Below, one piece after another: positions 45,168-53,922 of a stretch of DNA of 64,000 nucleotides (within the stretch, counting starts at the first letter, position 1; each line of letters opens with the position of its first letter). Below the pieces are notes generated by a model that was given only the letters and a program-made list of their open reading frames with translations, searched no databases and had not been told where the DNA came from. Position numbers and translations under genes: made by a program. Origin of the DNA: Ruminococcus sp. (GTDB taxonomy: Bacteria > Bacillota > Clostridia > Oscillospirales > Ruminococcaceae); contig JAFVFL010000007.1 in assembly GCA_017475555.1 (NCBI GenBank), forward strand, positions 1 to 64,000. Direction: 5' to 3'.

Positions 45168-47630
45168 ATGAAATTCAGAAGAATAGTTTCAGGCATTGTT
45201 TCAGCTGCCACGTTCTTGTGCAGTTCATCTCAGTATGTTACCTCTCAGGTATCTGCTGAGAATACATACATTCCGGCAGGCAACGGCTATTCCGCCGGGG
45301 AAATAGAGGCTTCGCCCGTGAAGCCTAAGCTCAATGTCTCTGCGGTCACGGTAAATCCGGAAACGGAAGGGAATACTGTTTACGTTGATATTTCAGTTTC
45401 AGGTGCAAATGAAAAATACTGTGCCACAGGCATAAGCTTTTTCTACGATTCAAGACTTGAGATCTCAAGGAAAGATTCCGGAGGACCGGATATAGAGAGA
45501 GGAGAAGCCACAAAAGGTTTACAATCCTACCTTTTCTCTGAGGAACGTACACTTTTCCCTGATTACAACCGCTGGGATCGTGACTGGGGCTCTGTCTTCC
45601 TGTGCACATCTTCTGCTTATTCATCCGACGGAAAAGACGGACTGATGTACAGAATAAAATTTATACTTCCCTCAGATGCCCAGCCCGGCGATGTTTACCC
45701 GCTTGATATATGCTATATCGCTACTGATTATACCGCAGATATTTTCAAGGGTGTGGGATCGGGTGTGAACCCCGATGACTACAGCGAGCTTATGGAGGCA
45801 TATCTCTTCACACGCGGCATTTACAACGAGGAAAATCCCTATATTTCTCCAGAATCAGAGCCTGATTATGTGCGTACTGTAATGAACGGAAGTCCATATG
45901 ATGGATATATTGCCATAAGAGAAGATGAAGAAATAACAACAACTACTTCTACTACTGATGCTGCTACAAGTACTACCACCGCAACAACTACTTCTTCCCA
46001 AAGAACAACAATAACAACTTCAATAACAACAACACAAACAACTTCAGCTACTACAACCACAGCATCACCAGCAGTCTTTAAGGACGGGATAAATAATTGG
46101 AGCTTTCTGAACTCACGCACTAATTTCGGCAATACATATTTCATAAAAAGCTCTTATTACGATAAGCTGCTGAACGGATTAAGGAATACCGAGAAAAAGG
46201 ACGTAATAAATATTCTTGCCGATTCATGGGGCGGAAGCTGCTATGGGCTTGCAACAACTTCGATACTTTCCTGTTATGGGATCCTGAACCCTGCTGATTG
46301 GTACAGCGATGCTGTATTTCTCCATGATATCCCCGGGCCGCCCGATGATGATATCGAATCACTTATCAATTATTACTATGCATTGCAGATGACTGATGAG
46401 GTGTACCAGTATACTGCAAAGTCTTTTTACGAAACGGAAAAAACAAAGGTCAACCGGCTTGTGAGCTGCCTTGAGGACGAGTCCCCCACACTTCTCACAT
46501 TTTTCCAGAGCGGCTGGGGCGGACACGCTGTAGTTGCGTACAAAACAGAGTACGGTGCATGGGTCAAGAGCAGTACCGCATATAACGGAAGAGCACTTAT
46601 CTATGACAACAATGCCGGCGGATTAAACGAGGATTACTGTATATACTTTAATACGGCAAACGGTTCGTGGACAATACCTCACTATGGTCTGAGCTCCGCA
46701 AAAGGCTCGACACTCGGAATGATAACCGATGATCTCGGCGTTATCAACTATCACGGATATCTGAGCAGCACAACGGCAGGACATACCGATGATTACATAG
46801 CTATCCTCAGCTCAAAGGCTATCGCAGCAGATTATTCTATCAAGAAGGTCTCTCTGAAGAACGGAACATGGATGAATGCAGATACCTCTGAGGACGAGAT
46901 AAAGATATTTGCTCCGTACAATGACGGGGATTATACAAACTCAGATATCAAATTTGCACTCCTGGATTCCCAGAACGGCTATTCACTCAGCTTCAGCTCT
47001 CCGGAAGCACTCGACATGACCATGAGATATGAGGACACCTTGATGGAGGCTTCATACAGCTCGGCAGACAGCATAGTATTCTCCCCGTCAGGATATATTG
47101 ATATCGCCGGAAATACCGGCAGCTACGACCTTTCGATCATAACAAATGACGATCTCTGCACTACCGACTGGTACGATATGGAGGTATCCGGCAGCAGCAA
47201 GGGCGTATCGTTCCATATTGCTGACGGCGGCTACATACTTTCCGGAGATACGCTGAAAAACGTCACGGTAAAGGCTAAAAATGACGATGTATCGCCGTCT
47301 GTAACGTTCTCAACTGAGTATGATGAGGTATTCATCTATGAGATAGACGTAAACACTATCGGTATATCGGTCGATACTGATAATAACGGAACGTATGAAA
47401 CGCAGATAAAGGCACAGGCCTTCAAATACGGCGACTCCAACGCTGACGGCAAGGTAAATATCGCCGATGCGATCGCTGTGCTCCAATACACCGCAAATGC
47501 CGAAAAGTACCCGTTGGTCAACGCAGATGCAGCGGATTGTGACGGAACGCCCGGCATCACCGGAATGGACGCAATAGCTATACAGATGCTCGACGCCGGA
47601 ACGGTTTCCTCCCTGCCCCTCAAGGTATAA
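45168..47630 (+). CDS. Secreted cohesin-like/cysteine-peptidase/dockerin protein
   Basis: 820 residues from ATG 45168 (GGGGTGAT upstream; a longer frame from 45129 lacks one). Signal peptide ~1-32. Residues ~55-215 resemble a cohesin (KLNVSAVTVNPETEGNTVYVD.., VYVDISVSGANEKYCATGISFFYD). A Thr-rich linker covers ~260-305. Residues ~310-530 look like a papain-like peptidase: Cys in SWGGSCYGLATTS, His in GWGGHAVVAYK, and Asn/Asp in YDNNAGG. A beta region follows (~530-740), then a dockerin (~745-820) with two Ca loops (YGDSNADGKVNIADAIAVLQ). The combination would attach a protease to a cellulosome and offer a further cohesin site. The peptidase assignment rests on motifs only. Confidence 0.85.
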   Translation: MKFRRIVSGIVSAATFLCSSSQYVTSQVSAENTYIPAGNGYSAGEIEASPVKPKLNVSAVTVNPETEGNTVYVDISVSGANEKYCATGISFFYDSRLEISRKDSGGPDIERGEATKGLQSYLFSEERTLFPDYNRWDRDWGSVFLCTSSAYSSDGKDGLMYRIKFILPSDAQPGDVYPLDICYIATDYTADIFKGVGSGVNPDDYSELMEAYLFTRGIYNEENPYISPESEPDYVRTVMNGSPYDGYIAIREDEEITTTTSTTDAATSTTTATTTSSQRTTITTSITTTQTTSATTTTASPAVFKDGINNWSFLNSRTNFGNTYFIKSSYYDKLLNGLRNTEKKDVINILADSWGGSCYGLATTSILSCYGILNPADWYSDAVFLHDIPGPPDDDIESLINYYYALQMTDEVYQYTAKSFYETEKTKVNRLVSCLEDESPTLLTFFQSGWGGHAVVAYKTEYGAWVKSSTAYNGRALIYDNNAGGLNEDYCIYFNTANGSWTIPHYGLSSAKGSTLGMITDDLGVINYHGYLSSTTAGHTDDYIAILSSKAIAADYSIKKVSLKNGTWMNADTSEDEIKIFAPYNDGDYTNSDIKFALLDSQNGYSLSFSSPEALDMTMRYEDTLMEASYSSADSIVFSPSGYIDIAGNTGSYDLSIITNDDLCTTDWYDMEVSGSSKGVSFHIADGGYILSGDTLKNVTVKAKNDDVSPSVTFSTEYDEVFIYEIDVNTIGISVDTDNNGTYETQIKAQAFKYGDSNADGKVNIADAIAVLQYTANAEKYPLVNADAADCDGTPGITGMDAIAIQMLDAGTVSSLPLKV

Positions 47631-47638
47631 ATACTAAT

Positions 47639-47669
47639 AAAGCAGTCTGCTTTCGCAGACTGCTTTTTT
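47639..47669. terminator. Bidirectional terminator
   Basis: AAAGCAGTCTG/CAGACTGCTTT (47639-47666) followed by TTTTTT on plus and A-rich to T-rich on minus. It ends the plus dockerin gene and the minus U32 operon. Confidence 0.9.
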
Positions 47670-48904
47670 CATTTATCCAGTTCCTTCCGGATATAAGTCC
47701 CTGCCGGAAACGTCTCACTGCACGGAAAGCTGAACCTCATCATTGCGTGATTTACAGTCTCTATCCGCTCGCCGTCCTCATTGTACAGCTCATCGAGCTT
47801 CATCTCAACCGGCTTCTGTCCCGGCGAGAGCAGCTCCACCGTATCCCCGGCAAAGAACCGGTTTCTCTGTGTGCAGTACACTATTCCGTCCCTGCACTCG
47901 TCCACAACAGCGACAACGTCATAATTCCGGATATATCCGCTGCTGCCGTAATACTGTGAATCCTCCGGTCTGCCGAAGAAAAAACCTGTGCAGTATTTCC
48001 TGTGGCTCACCTTGAACACCTCATCGGCTATCCACTGAGGGAGCCTGAAATCATAGGGGTCTTTGTAATATTCATCGACTGCCATTCTGTACGCATTCGT
48101 TACCACCGCCGTATAGTACGCCGATTTCGCACGCCCCTCTATTTTGAGGCTGTACACTCCTGCCTCTGCAAGCTTGTCGATATGCTCTATCATGCACAGA
48201 TCCTTTGCATTCAGGATATACGTCCCCTGCTCGTCCTCAAATACCGGGAAATACTCCCCCGGACGCTTCTCCTCCATGAGATGATACCCCCACCTGCACG
48301 GCTGGGCACATTCCCCACGATTTGCATCACGCCCGACGAGATACTGTGAAAGCAGACATCTCCCTGAAAACGACACGCACATCGCACCGTGCACGAAGCA
48401 CTCTATGTCCAGCTCCGGCGGAGTTTTCGCCCTTATTTCGGCAATTTCGTCCAGACTAAGCTCCCTTGCGAGAACTACCCTTTTAGCCCCGAGGTCATAA
48501 AGCTCCCTCGCTGTCGCATAATTGACGATACCGGTCTGAGTCGATATGTGTATCTCCATATCCGGTGCATACCGCTTTATCAGCATGAGCAGCCCGATAT
48601 CTGCAACTATAAGTGCGTCAACTCCTGCTTCAACAGCCTCCCTTACGAACCGCTCAAAAAACGGCAGCTCGTTGTTCCGGGGGAGAGTATTGCACGTAAC
48701 ATAGACCTTTATGCCCTTTTCGTGAGCTGCCTGTACAGCCGCACGGAGCTGCTCATTGTCGAAATTTCCTGGCGATGACCGCATACCGAACTGTTGCCGT
48801 CCAAGATATACAGCATCTGCACCGAAGCTGAGTGCCGCACCGAGCCGCTCAGTATCTCCGGCTGGTGCAAGCACCTCAAGTCTCTTCACTGTCTGACCGC
48901 TCAT
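47669..48904 (-). CDS. U32-family protein (tRNA/rRNA hydroxylation type)
   Basis: 411 residues. The family signature is clear: ELSLDEIAEIRAK, ECFVHGAMCVSFSGRCLLSQYLVGRDANRGECAQPCRW, with the Cys residues that hold an Fe-S cluster in this family. The N-terminal TIM barrel begins LEVLAPAGDTERL. Though called peptidases, members such as TrhP/RlhA hydroxylate tRNA or rRNA. I favour a TrhP-like role, substrate unconfirmed. Last gene of the thyX operon; its start overlaps mltG's stop as ATGA. Confidence 0.9.
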   Translation of the reverse strand: MSGQTVKRLEVLAPAGDTERLGAALSFGADAVYLGRQQFGMRSSPGNFDNEQLRAAVQAAHEKGIKVYVTCNTLPRNNELPFFERFVREAVEAGVDALIVADIGLLMLIKRYAPDMEIHISTQTGIVNYATARELYDLGAKRVVLARELSLDEIAEIRAKTPPELDIECFVHGAMCVSFSGRCLLSQYLVGRDANRGECAQPCRWGYHLMEEKRPGEYFPVFEDEQGTYILNAKDLCMIEHIDKLAEAGVYSLKIEGRAKSAYYTAVVTNAYRMAVDEYYKDPYDFRLPQWIADEVFKVSHRKYCTGFFFGRPEDSQYYGSSGYIRNYDVVAVVDECRDGIVYCTQRNRFFAGDTVELLSPGQKPVEMKLDELYNEDGERIETVNHAMMRFSFPCSETFPAGTYIRKELDK

Positions 48905-50493
48905 CAGTTGCCATTTGCGGCAGCATTTGCCGCCTCCTCAGCTGCTATTGACGCATACTCCATATCAACATGGTCAATATTAGCCTCGTGCTCCTCAACT
49001 GTATCAGCGAAATATGTCTGACCCGTGATGATATTTGCGTAGAAGTAGAAGTACGTTGACTCCTCACGTGCAAGAACCGCATCTATTGCTTCGATTCCGG
49101 GGTTGCATATAGCTCCCGGCGGCAGGTCAGGAGATACATAGGTATCGTATGCGTCAACAAACTTCTGGTCATATACCTCCATGTGCTTTCCAACTACATC
49201 CTTTGCGTAGTTCGAGGTCGGGTCTGACTGGAGAAGCGGGAACACATCAGGATTGTCAAGACGATTCCAGAATACAGAAGCAACGAGATTCATTATCTGC
49301 GTAGTCGCAGCCTCCCTCTGCACGATAGAAGCAAAGGTTATGAGCCTGTCAAGTGAAAGGTCAAGCTCCTCCATACGCTCTCTCCTGTCCGCTGTGAGCT
49401 TATTGTCAAAGTTGCTGTATATCTTCTGGCATACCTGGTCTATATCCATACCCTCGGTGAAGATATAGGTATCCGGGAACAGATATCCCTCCATGCGGTA
49501 GAACTTTCTTGTAGTTTCTGTCGGCAGGAGCTCCTCAAAGCTGAAGCCGTAGCCGCCGGAATTAAAGGTGAATATGAAGTCATCAGCCTTGCAGACATTG
49601 TTCTCCTCAAGCAGATTTGCCGCTTCGAGCAGAGTAATTCCCTCCGGGAACGTGATCTGTACAGACTCGCCCTCTGCCTCCTCCTCAACGGTGGTAAGAT
49701 TGCTTATTATCGCCTCATACGCCATATTGGGGCTGAGGAAATGCTCACCGGAGATATACACCGTATCGCTGCCTCTGAGCTGTGAGAACAGCTGGAACGC
49801 CTTAGGCGATTTGATTATTCCGTAGCTTTCAAGCAGCTCTGAGATCTCCTCTGTAGTCGCATTTTCCGGTATGACCACAAGCTGCTCCTGGTCGCTCTTT
49901 CCGATACCGAACATATCCCTGCCGTAGCCGATTATAACGAGCGAAAGGACTATAGATACGCCGAATATCAGCGTTGTCAGTATCAGTACGCCCGGAAGTC
50001 TGCTGCGGCGTTTTTTCTTCTTTTTACGCTTTCTCTGCTGCTGTGCCGGAGCATTACGCTTCTGCTGCGGCTGGCTGCTCCTGACCGGCTGACTGCTCCT
50101 CACCGGCTTTTCCGGAGCTGCCGGGGCGGACTGTCCTGTATGGTCAGTGCGTCTGAGCGGCGGTGCAGCATATGCTGTCTGCTCCGGAGTTTCCTCCGCT
50201 GAAGCATTGCTCTCCTCCGGTTCCTCCTTTTCCTCAGCCTTCTGCTCCGTCTTTTCCTCAGCCGGTGCAGCTGCTCCCGCAGGAGAGCCTGTCATCTCCG
50301 CCCTGCGTATCTTCTCAGACTTGTCCTCCTCCTCAAGAAAGCCGTAGTCGAATTCCAGCTTTTCGTCAACAGCCGGCTCCTCAGCAGGAGTGTCCTCCTC
50401 CGACAGCACCTCGCCGTCAAGGGCGTTTATCTCCTCGATTATCTCGTCGAGGACGTCCTTTTTCTCCTCGTTGTTTTCGTTGTTATTGCTCAT
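48904..50493 (-). CDS. mltG: Endolytic transglycosylase MltG
   Basis: 529 residues. A long cytoplasmic acidic region with Glu/Ala/Pro repeats (~1-160) ends in an Arg/Lys patch (QQKRNAPAQQQRKRKKKKKRRS), then a TM helix (~168-195), and the YceG/MltG extracellular domain with the catalytic Glu in IVQREAAT and QSDPTSNYAKD and SPDLPPGAICNPG. It cuts growing peptidoglycan and sets glycan length. The 160-residue acidic N-terminus is longer than in many homologues. It begins 11 bp inside the folate ligase gene. Confidence 0.95.
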   Translation of the reverse strand: MSNNNENNEEKKDVLDEIIEEINALDGEVLSEEDTPAEEPAVDEKLEFDYGFLEEEDKSEKIRRAEMTGSPAGAAAPAEEKTEQKAEEKEEPEESNASAEETPEQTAYAAPPLRRTDHTGQSAPAAPEKPVRSSQPVRSSQPQQKRNAPAQQQRKRKKKKKRRSRLPGVLILTTLIFGVSIVLSLVIIGYGRDMFGIGKSDQEQLVVIPENATTEEISELLESYGIIKSPKAFQLFSQLRGSDTVYISGEHFLSPNMAYEAIISNLTTVEEEAEGESVQITFPEGITLLEAANLLEENNVCKADDFIFTFNSGGYGFSFEELLPTETTRKFYRMEGYLFPDTYIFTEGMDIDQVCQKIYSNFDNKLTADRRERMEELDLSLDRLITFASIVQREAATTQIMNLVASVFWNRLDNPDVFPLLQSDPTSNYAKDVVGKHMEVYDQKFVDAYDTYVSPDLPPGAICNPGIEAIDAVLAREESTYFYFYANIITGQTYFADTVEEHEANIDHVDMEYASIAAEEAANAAANGN

Positions 50494-51052
50494 TACAGTA
50501 GATCATCCTTTCGTCTGTAGCAATGGCTCTTATTTTTATATCGTACTCTCCGCATGGGAGATGATCCGTTATCTGCTCCTCAAATGCAGCCGCTATCGTG
50601 TATACCTGCCCGGCTGCTGCGAGGAATGTATCGTAATATCCTCCGCCGTAGCCAAGTCTGCTGCCGTCCGGCGAAAATGCAAGACCGGGTACTATGCAGA
50701 CTGTACTCTCAGTAAGCACCGGCTGAGGAAGCATGATATCAGGCTCAGAAATGCCGTATCTGCCGGGGATAAGCTGACCCGTATCATCAATGATGTGGAA
50801 CGTCATTTCCCGGTTCCTCCCGCATCTGGGACAAGCCACCCTTACGCCGGCACCGAGCAGGGAGCGGATAAGCTCCCACGTATCCGGCTCTGAGCGGAAC
50901 GATACATAGCACAGCACGGTGTCAGCGTTCCTCACAGTGGGCTCATGGAGCAGTCTCTCCGCTATTTTCCGGCATTTTTCCGCAGTAAAGGCATTGTCTC
51001 TTATCCGTGAAAACTGCTCACGCAGAGGCTTTTTCAGCGTATTGTCCGGCAT
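50483..51052 (-). CDS. 5-formyltetrahydrofolate cyclo-ligase
   Basis: 189 residues. The family motifs are present: RVACPRCGRNREM, the ATP loop PGLAFSPDGSRLGYGGGYYDTFL, and YVSFRSEP. It converts 5-formyl-THF to methenyl-THF with ATP. It begins in a TAATG overlap with the DJ-1 gene stop. ThyX in the same operon uses methylene-THF, a related pool. Confidence 0.93.
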   Translation of the reverse strand: MPDNTLKKPLREQFSRIRDNAFTAEKCRKIAERLLHEPTVRNADTVLCYVSFRSEPDTWELIRSLLGAGVRVACPRCGRNREMTFHIIDDTGQLIPGRYGISEPDIMLPQPVLTESTVCIVPGLAFSPDGSRLGYGGGYYDTFLAAAGQVYTIAAAFEEQITDHLPCGEYDIKIRAIATDERMIYCNEQ

Positions 51053-51597
51053 TATTTCCCGCAGAGTATCGCCGCACGCTGTCTCTGGCTCTCCTCAGGC
51101 GAAACGAGCCTTTCAACGAGCTTCAGACCGAAATCCACGGCAACTCCCGCACCTCTTGCAGTGACGATATTTCCGTCAGACTCGACTGAGCCGCTGCCTA
51201 TTTCTGCACCCTCAAGCTGGGTTTCAAATCCGGTGTAGCACACCGCTCTCCTGCCCTTGAGTATGCCCTTGTGACCGAGGATAGACGGAGCAGCACATAT
51301 CGCACCGATGAGCTTTCCCTCTGCCATGCAGTGATCTATCGCAGCCTGAACGTACTCTGACTTTTCCAGATTGAGCGTTCCGGGCATTCCGCCGGGAAGA
51401 ACTATCGCTTCAAGCTCGTCCGAAAGCACAGCCTCCTGTGCGATGGTGTCAGTGACTACCGGTATCCCGTGTGAGCCGACTGCGATATTGTCGCCTACGC
51501 CGACCGTCACGACCTTGACACCTGCACGCCGAAGCAGGTCGATCGGTGCTATCGCCTCAGTTTCCTCAAATCCCTCAGCAAGATAAACGTATACCAT
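51052..51597 (-). CDS. DJ-1/PfpI-family protein
   Basis: 181 residues. Nucleophile elbow GAICAAPSILG (Cys ~100) and the Glu in FEETEAIAP near the N-terminus fit DJ-1/ThiJ. Possible glyoxalase, deglycase or redox sensor role; the exact reaction cannot be read from sequence. It lies 2 bp after the 65-residue gene. Confidence 0.92.
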   Translation of the reverse strand: MVYVYLAEGFEETEAIAPIDLLRRAGVKVVTVGVGDNIAVGSHGIPVVTDTIAQEAVLSDELEAIVLPGGMPGTLNLEKSEYVQAAIDHCMAEGKLIGAICAAPSILGHKGILKGRRAVCYTGFETQLEGAEIGSGSVESDGNIVTARGAGVAVDFGLKLVERLVSPEESQRQRAAILCGK

Positions 51598-51599
51598 AA

Positions 51600-51797
51600 T
51601 TATCGTCCTTTCTTCTGTATTGTATCAGCAAATTCGCTGAATTTTTCAAGGAATCTGTCCTCCTCAAAGGAGAACGGATCGCCGTTCCACATGATGAATG
51701 CTGTTATGAGCTGTCCGAACCGCCAGTCCGGAAACCTCTGCTTGTGTATCCTTTTCAGCTCCTCGTAGAAGCCCTCCAGTCTCTCCGGATCTCTCAT
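51600..51797 (-). CDS. Small conserved-type protein, unknown function
   Basis: 65 residues. WRFGQLITAFIMWNGDPFSFEEDRFLEKF resembles small helical proteins of Clostridia that carry a PDxRxGQLI..DPFxxED pattern. Good AGGAG site; closely packed in the thyX operon. No function known to me. Confidence 0.75.
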   Translation of the reverse strand: MRDPERLEGFYEELKRIHKQRFPDWRFGQLITAFIMWNGDPFSFEEDRFLEKFSEFADTIQKKGR

Positions 51798-51819
51798 TTT
51801 TCAGCTCCTTTGAACTCTC

Positions 51820-52710
51820 TCATCTGAACGTAATAATATATTTCTCAAGCAGATAAGCCGGGTGATAGGAGAGCTTCGCCTTTCTCAGTCCCTCTATCCC
51901 CATGTCCTCCTCTCTGTTGACGTACTCAAAGCCGGTCATCTCACTCTGCACGAAGTAGCTGTTTATCCCGGCGTATATCCCGTTATAGGAGGTATCTGCC
52001 TTTTCGATGTGTACGCAGAACGTGTCGCTGTTGAGCGGCTCGCCGATAGTTACAGCCGCTGTTTTTCCGCCGCAGCTTATCACACCGCCTTTCAGTCCGA
52101 GCACACCGAAATACCGGAAAAACGTGTCTATCGCAAACTGCTCGGCAAGTATGCCCCTGTCGGACTTGTCATCAAGCCCGTTATAGGTCTGCGTCAGGAA
52201 TACTATGCACTCGTCCGCATTTTTGTCAGTTATCGGGGCGTACTCATATTCAAGCTCCCTGAATCGTGCAAGGTGGTTGCGTTTGCCGTGGTATTTTCTC
52301 CCCGGCAGCTGTGCAAGGTCGCTGACCCTGTAGATATAATCCGAATTGTCCCTGTCCGGCTCTGCGGTAAATTCCCCCGGAAACAGCCCGTGCAGCATAT
52401 CAAGTGAGTCCTTCGCTGCCCCGTACACCCTCAGCGGATATCCCCGTGCCTCTGCAAAGCTCCTCATTTCCGCAAAAAGCTCCCGGATATCGCCCTTTCC
52501 TGCCGGGAAAAGGAACGCCGGAGAACCATTATACGCCGTGAACGAGCAGACGATGTAGAAATCCCGGAAGAAGGCTATTTTTGAATCCGCAAGCCTGTAC
52601 CACGCAAGATTGTTCGCAAAGGTGTATTCAGCTCCCTGAAATCCGGAGCTTCTCAGTGCCGCACAGGCACGCTCTCTGTCATTTATCTCAGGTATTCTGA
52701 ATTCAAGCAT
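51820..52710 (-). CDS. DUF2156 / LPG-synthase-C-like protein
   Basis: 296 residues. The signature YVNREEDMGIEGLRKAKLSYHPA near the C-terminus matches DUF2156 (phosphatidylglycerol lysyltransferase C-terminal domain), an acyltransferase-type double GNAT fold. It lacks the membrane part of full MprF, so aminoacylation of lipid is not assured. It overlaps thyX by 8 bp. Confidence 0.9.
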   Translation of the reverse strand: MLEFRIPEINDRERACAALRSSGFQGAEYTFANNLAWYRLADSKIAFFRDFYIVCSFTAYNGSPAFLFPAGKGDIRELFAEMRSFAEARGYPLRVYGAAKDSLDMLHGLFPGEFTAEPDRDNSDYIYRVSDLAQLPGRKYHGKRNHLARFRELEYEYAPITDKNADECIVFLTQTYNGLDDKSDRGILAEQFAIDTFFRYFGVLGLKGGVISCGGKTAAVTIGEPLNSDTFCVHIEKADTSYNGIYAGINSYFVQSEMTGFEYVNREEDMGIEGLRKAKLSYHPAYLLEKYIITFR

Positions 52711-53530
52711 CAGCCTGGTTCTCTTTCATTTTCTTATAGTATTCTGCGACCTCTTTCTGCTTTCCGCAGGTCATCTTCCCCTCCGGGCACTTCCCCGCCG
52801 CAACACATGACGGACCGGCGTGAGCGAAGATATGCGGTGCGACCTGGAGGCAGAGCCTGAGCATCTGGTCTGCCGCCTCACGTATCTCCCACTGTGCCCT
52901 CCGGCAGCAGCGGTGGCGGAAGAAATTGAACAGCGAGCGGACGTTCATAGTCACGACTATCTTCGTCTCACAGGCATTCGGCAGCAGGAACCGTGCATCC
53001 TCATTTGCAAGCTTCCGTGCCTTTGAAAGAGCCGTTTTTTCGTCCATACCCTCCGCTTCAAGCTCCCTTGCACGGGCAGCCGTCAGAAGCTCTGCGATAT
53101 GCTCATAGTCCGACTGTATCTCGCCGATTATCCTGTCGTACTCCTCTTTTGCCTCCGGGATAGCCTCGATCGCCGGGGGTATCACGAAATCAAAGCCGTT
53201 CTCATTGACATATCTCTGACTTTTCTGCGAATACGATGCTATCCTGTGGCGCACGAGCTGGTGCGAGCAGGCACGGGATATCCCCTCTATGCCAAAGGTA
53301 AAGCTGACGTGCTCCATGACGCTCTCATGACCTATGGACACGAGCATTTCGATAAAGCTGTCGGTCTTTTCCGGCGTAAGCCCGTCAAGCAGCTCATTTA
53401 TACCGCTTGATGAGTAGCACAGCTTTGCGGCAGCAGCAGCAATACGCTCCGGGTCTGGAGTATGTGCGAGCAGAGCAACACGAACCCTGCTGTAGCGTTC
53501 GTCCTGGTTATTATCCGTTGTCTCAGCCAT
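52703..53530 (-). CDS. thyX: Flavin-dependent thymidylate synthase ThyX
   Basis: 275 residues from the ATG at 53530 (GGAGG 11 nt upstream). The ThyX motif appears as RHRIASYSQKSQRY, and the second binding region RSLFNFFRHRCCRRAQWEIRE is intact. It makes dTMP from dUMP with methylene-THF, FAD and NADPH. A longer frame (53602) would start inside the leader and is not used. The C-terminus adds a Cys-rich stretch (CVAAGKCPEGKMTCGKQ) that may bind metal. First gene of a seven-gene operon. Confidence 0.93.
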   Translation of the reverse strand: MAETTDNNQDERYSRVRVALLAHTPDPERIAAAAAKLCYSSSGINELLDGLTPEKTDSFIEMLVSIGHESVMEHVSFTFGIEGISRACSHQLVRHRIASYSQKSQRYVNENGFDFVIPPAIEAIPEAKEEYDRIIGEIQSDYEHIAELLTAARARELEAEGMDEKTALSKARKLANEDARFLLPNACETKIVVTMNVRSLFNFFRHRCCRRAQWEIREAADQMLRLCLQVAPHIFAHAGPSCVAAGKCPEGKMTCGKQKEVAEYYKKMKENQADA

Positions 53531-53733
53531 ATTCTCTGACACCTCCGAGATCATCGTTGTTATTGCTCCCCCAACTAAGCCTTGCCAACCAATGCTCGGC
53601 ATAAAGAAAATTTCTCTGCGTCAGGAAAACTTGAAATACGTCAGTATTCCTGCGTTTCCCTTCCTTGATAAATTTCCTTTCTGCCTTCGCCTTTTTGGCA
53701 ATGTTTAATTGGTGGAGCAATACAATCATTATT

Positions 53734-53762
53734 ATTTTACCATTTATTGAGCTTCAAGTCAA
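53734..53762 (-). promoter_or_regulatory. Promoter of thyX operon
   Basis: TTGACT (53757-53762), 17 bp, TAAAAT (53734-53739) on the minus strand, giving a leader of about 195 nt. The 392-bp gap between the thyX and foldase-lipoprotein starts otherwise holds only AT-rich sequence. Confidence 0.8.
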
Positions 53763-53854
53763 GGAAATACGCCTAAAATAAAAGAATTTACGAAATTTCA
53801 GCGATACTTACAATGCCCATTTGTGACAGAATGGAAAAATTTTTCATTTTGCTA

Positions 53855-53883
53855 TGGACAAATCCAAAAAAATATAGTATAAT
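53855..53883 (+). promoter_or_regulatory. Promoter of foldase-like lipoprotein gene
   Basis: TGGACA (53855-53860), 17 bp, TATAAT (53878-53883). Confidence 0.85.
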
Positions 53884-53922
53884 TATTTGGTATCAGAAAA
53901 TTTTTCAACCGGAGGAATAAAC

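Noticed and set aside
47669..48904. Reading the U32 protein as a collagenase-type protease
   Set aside because: The Cys-rich signature fits the RNA-hydroxylating U32 members, and no protease catalytic site is seen.
53523..53729. 68-codon minus-strand frame in the thyX leader
   Set aside because: It starts directly after the -10 box, has no ribosome site, and overlaps thyX out of frame.
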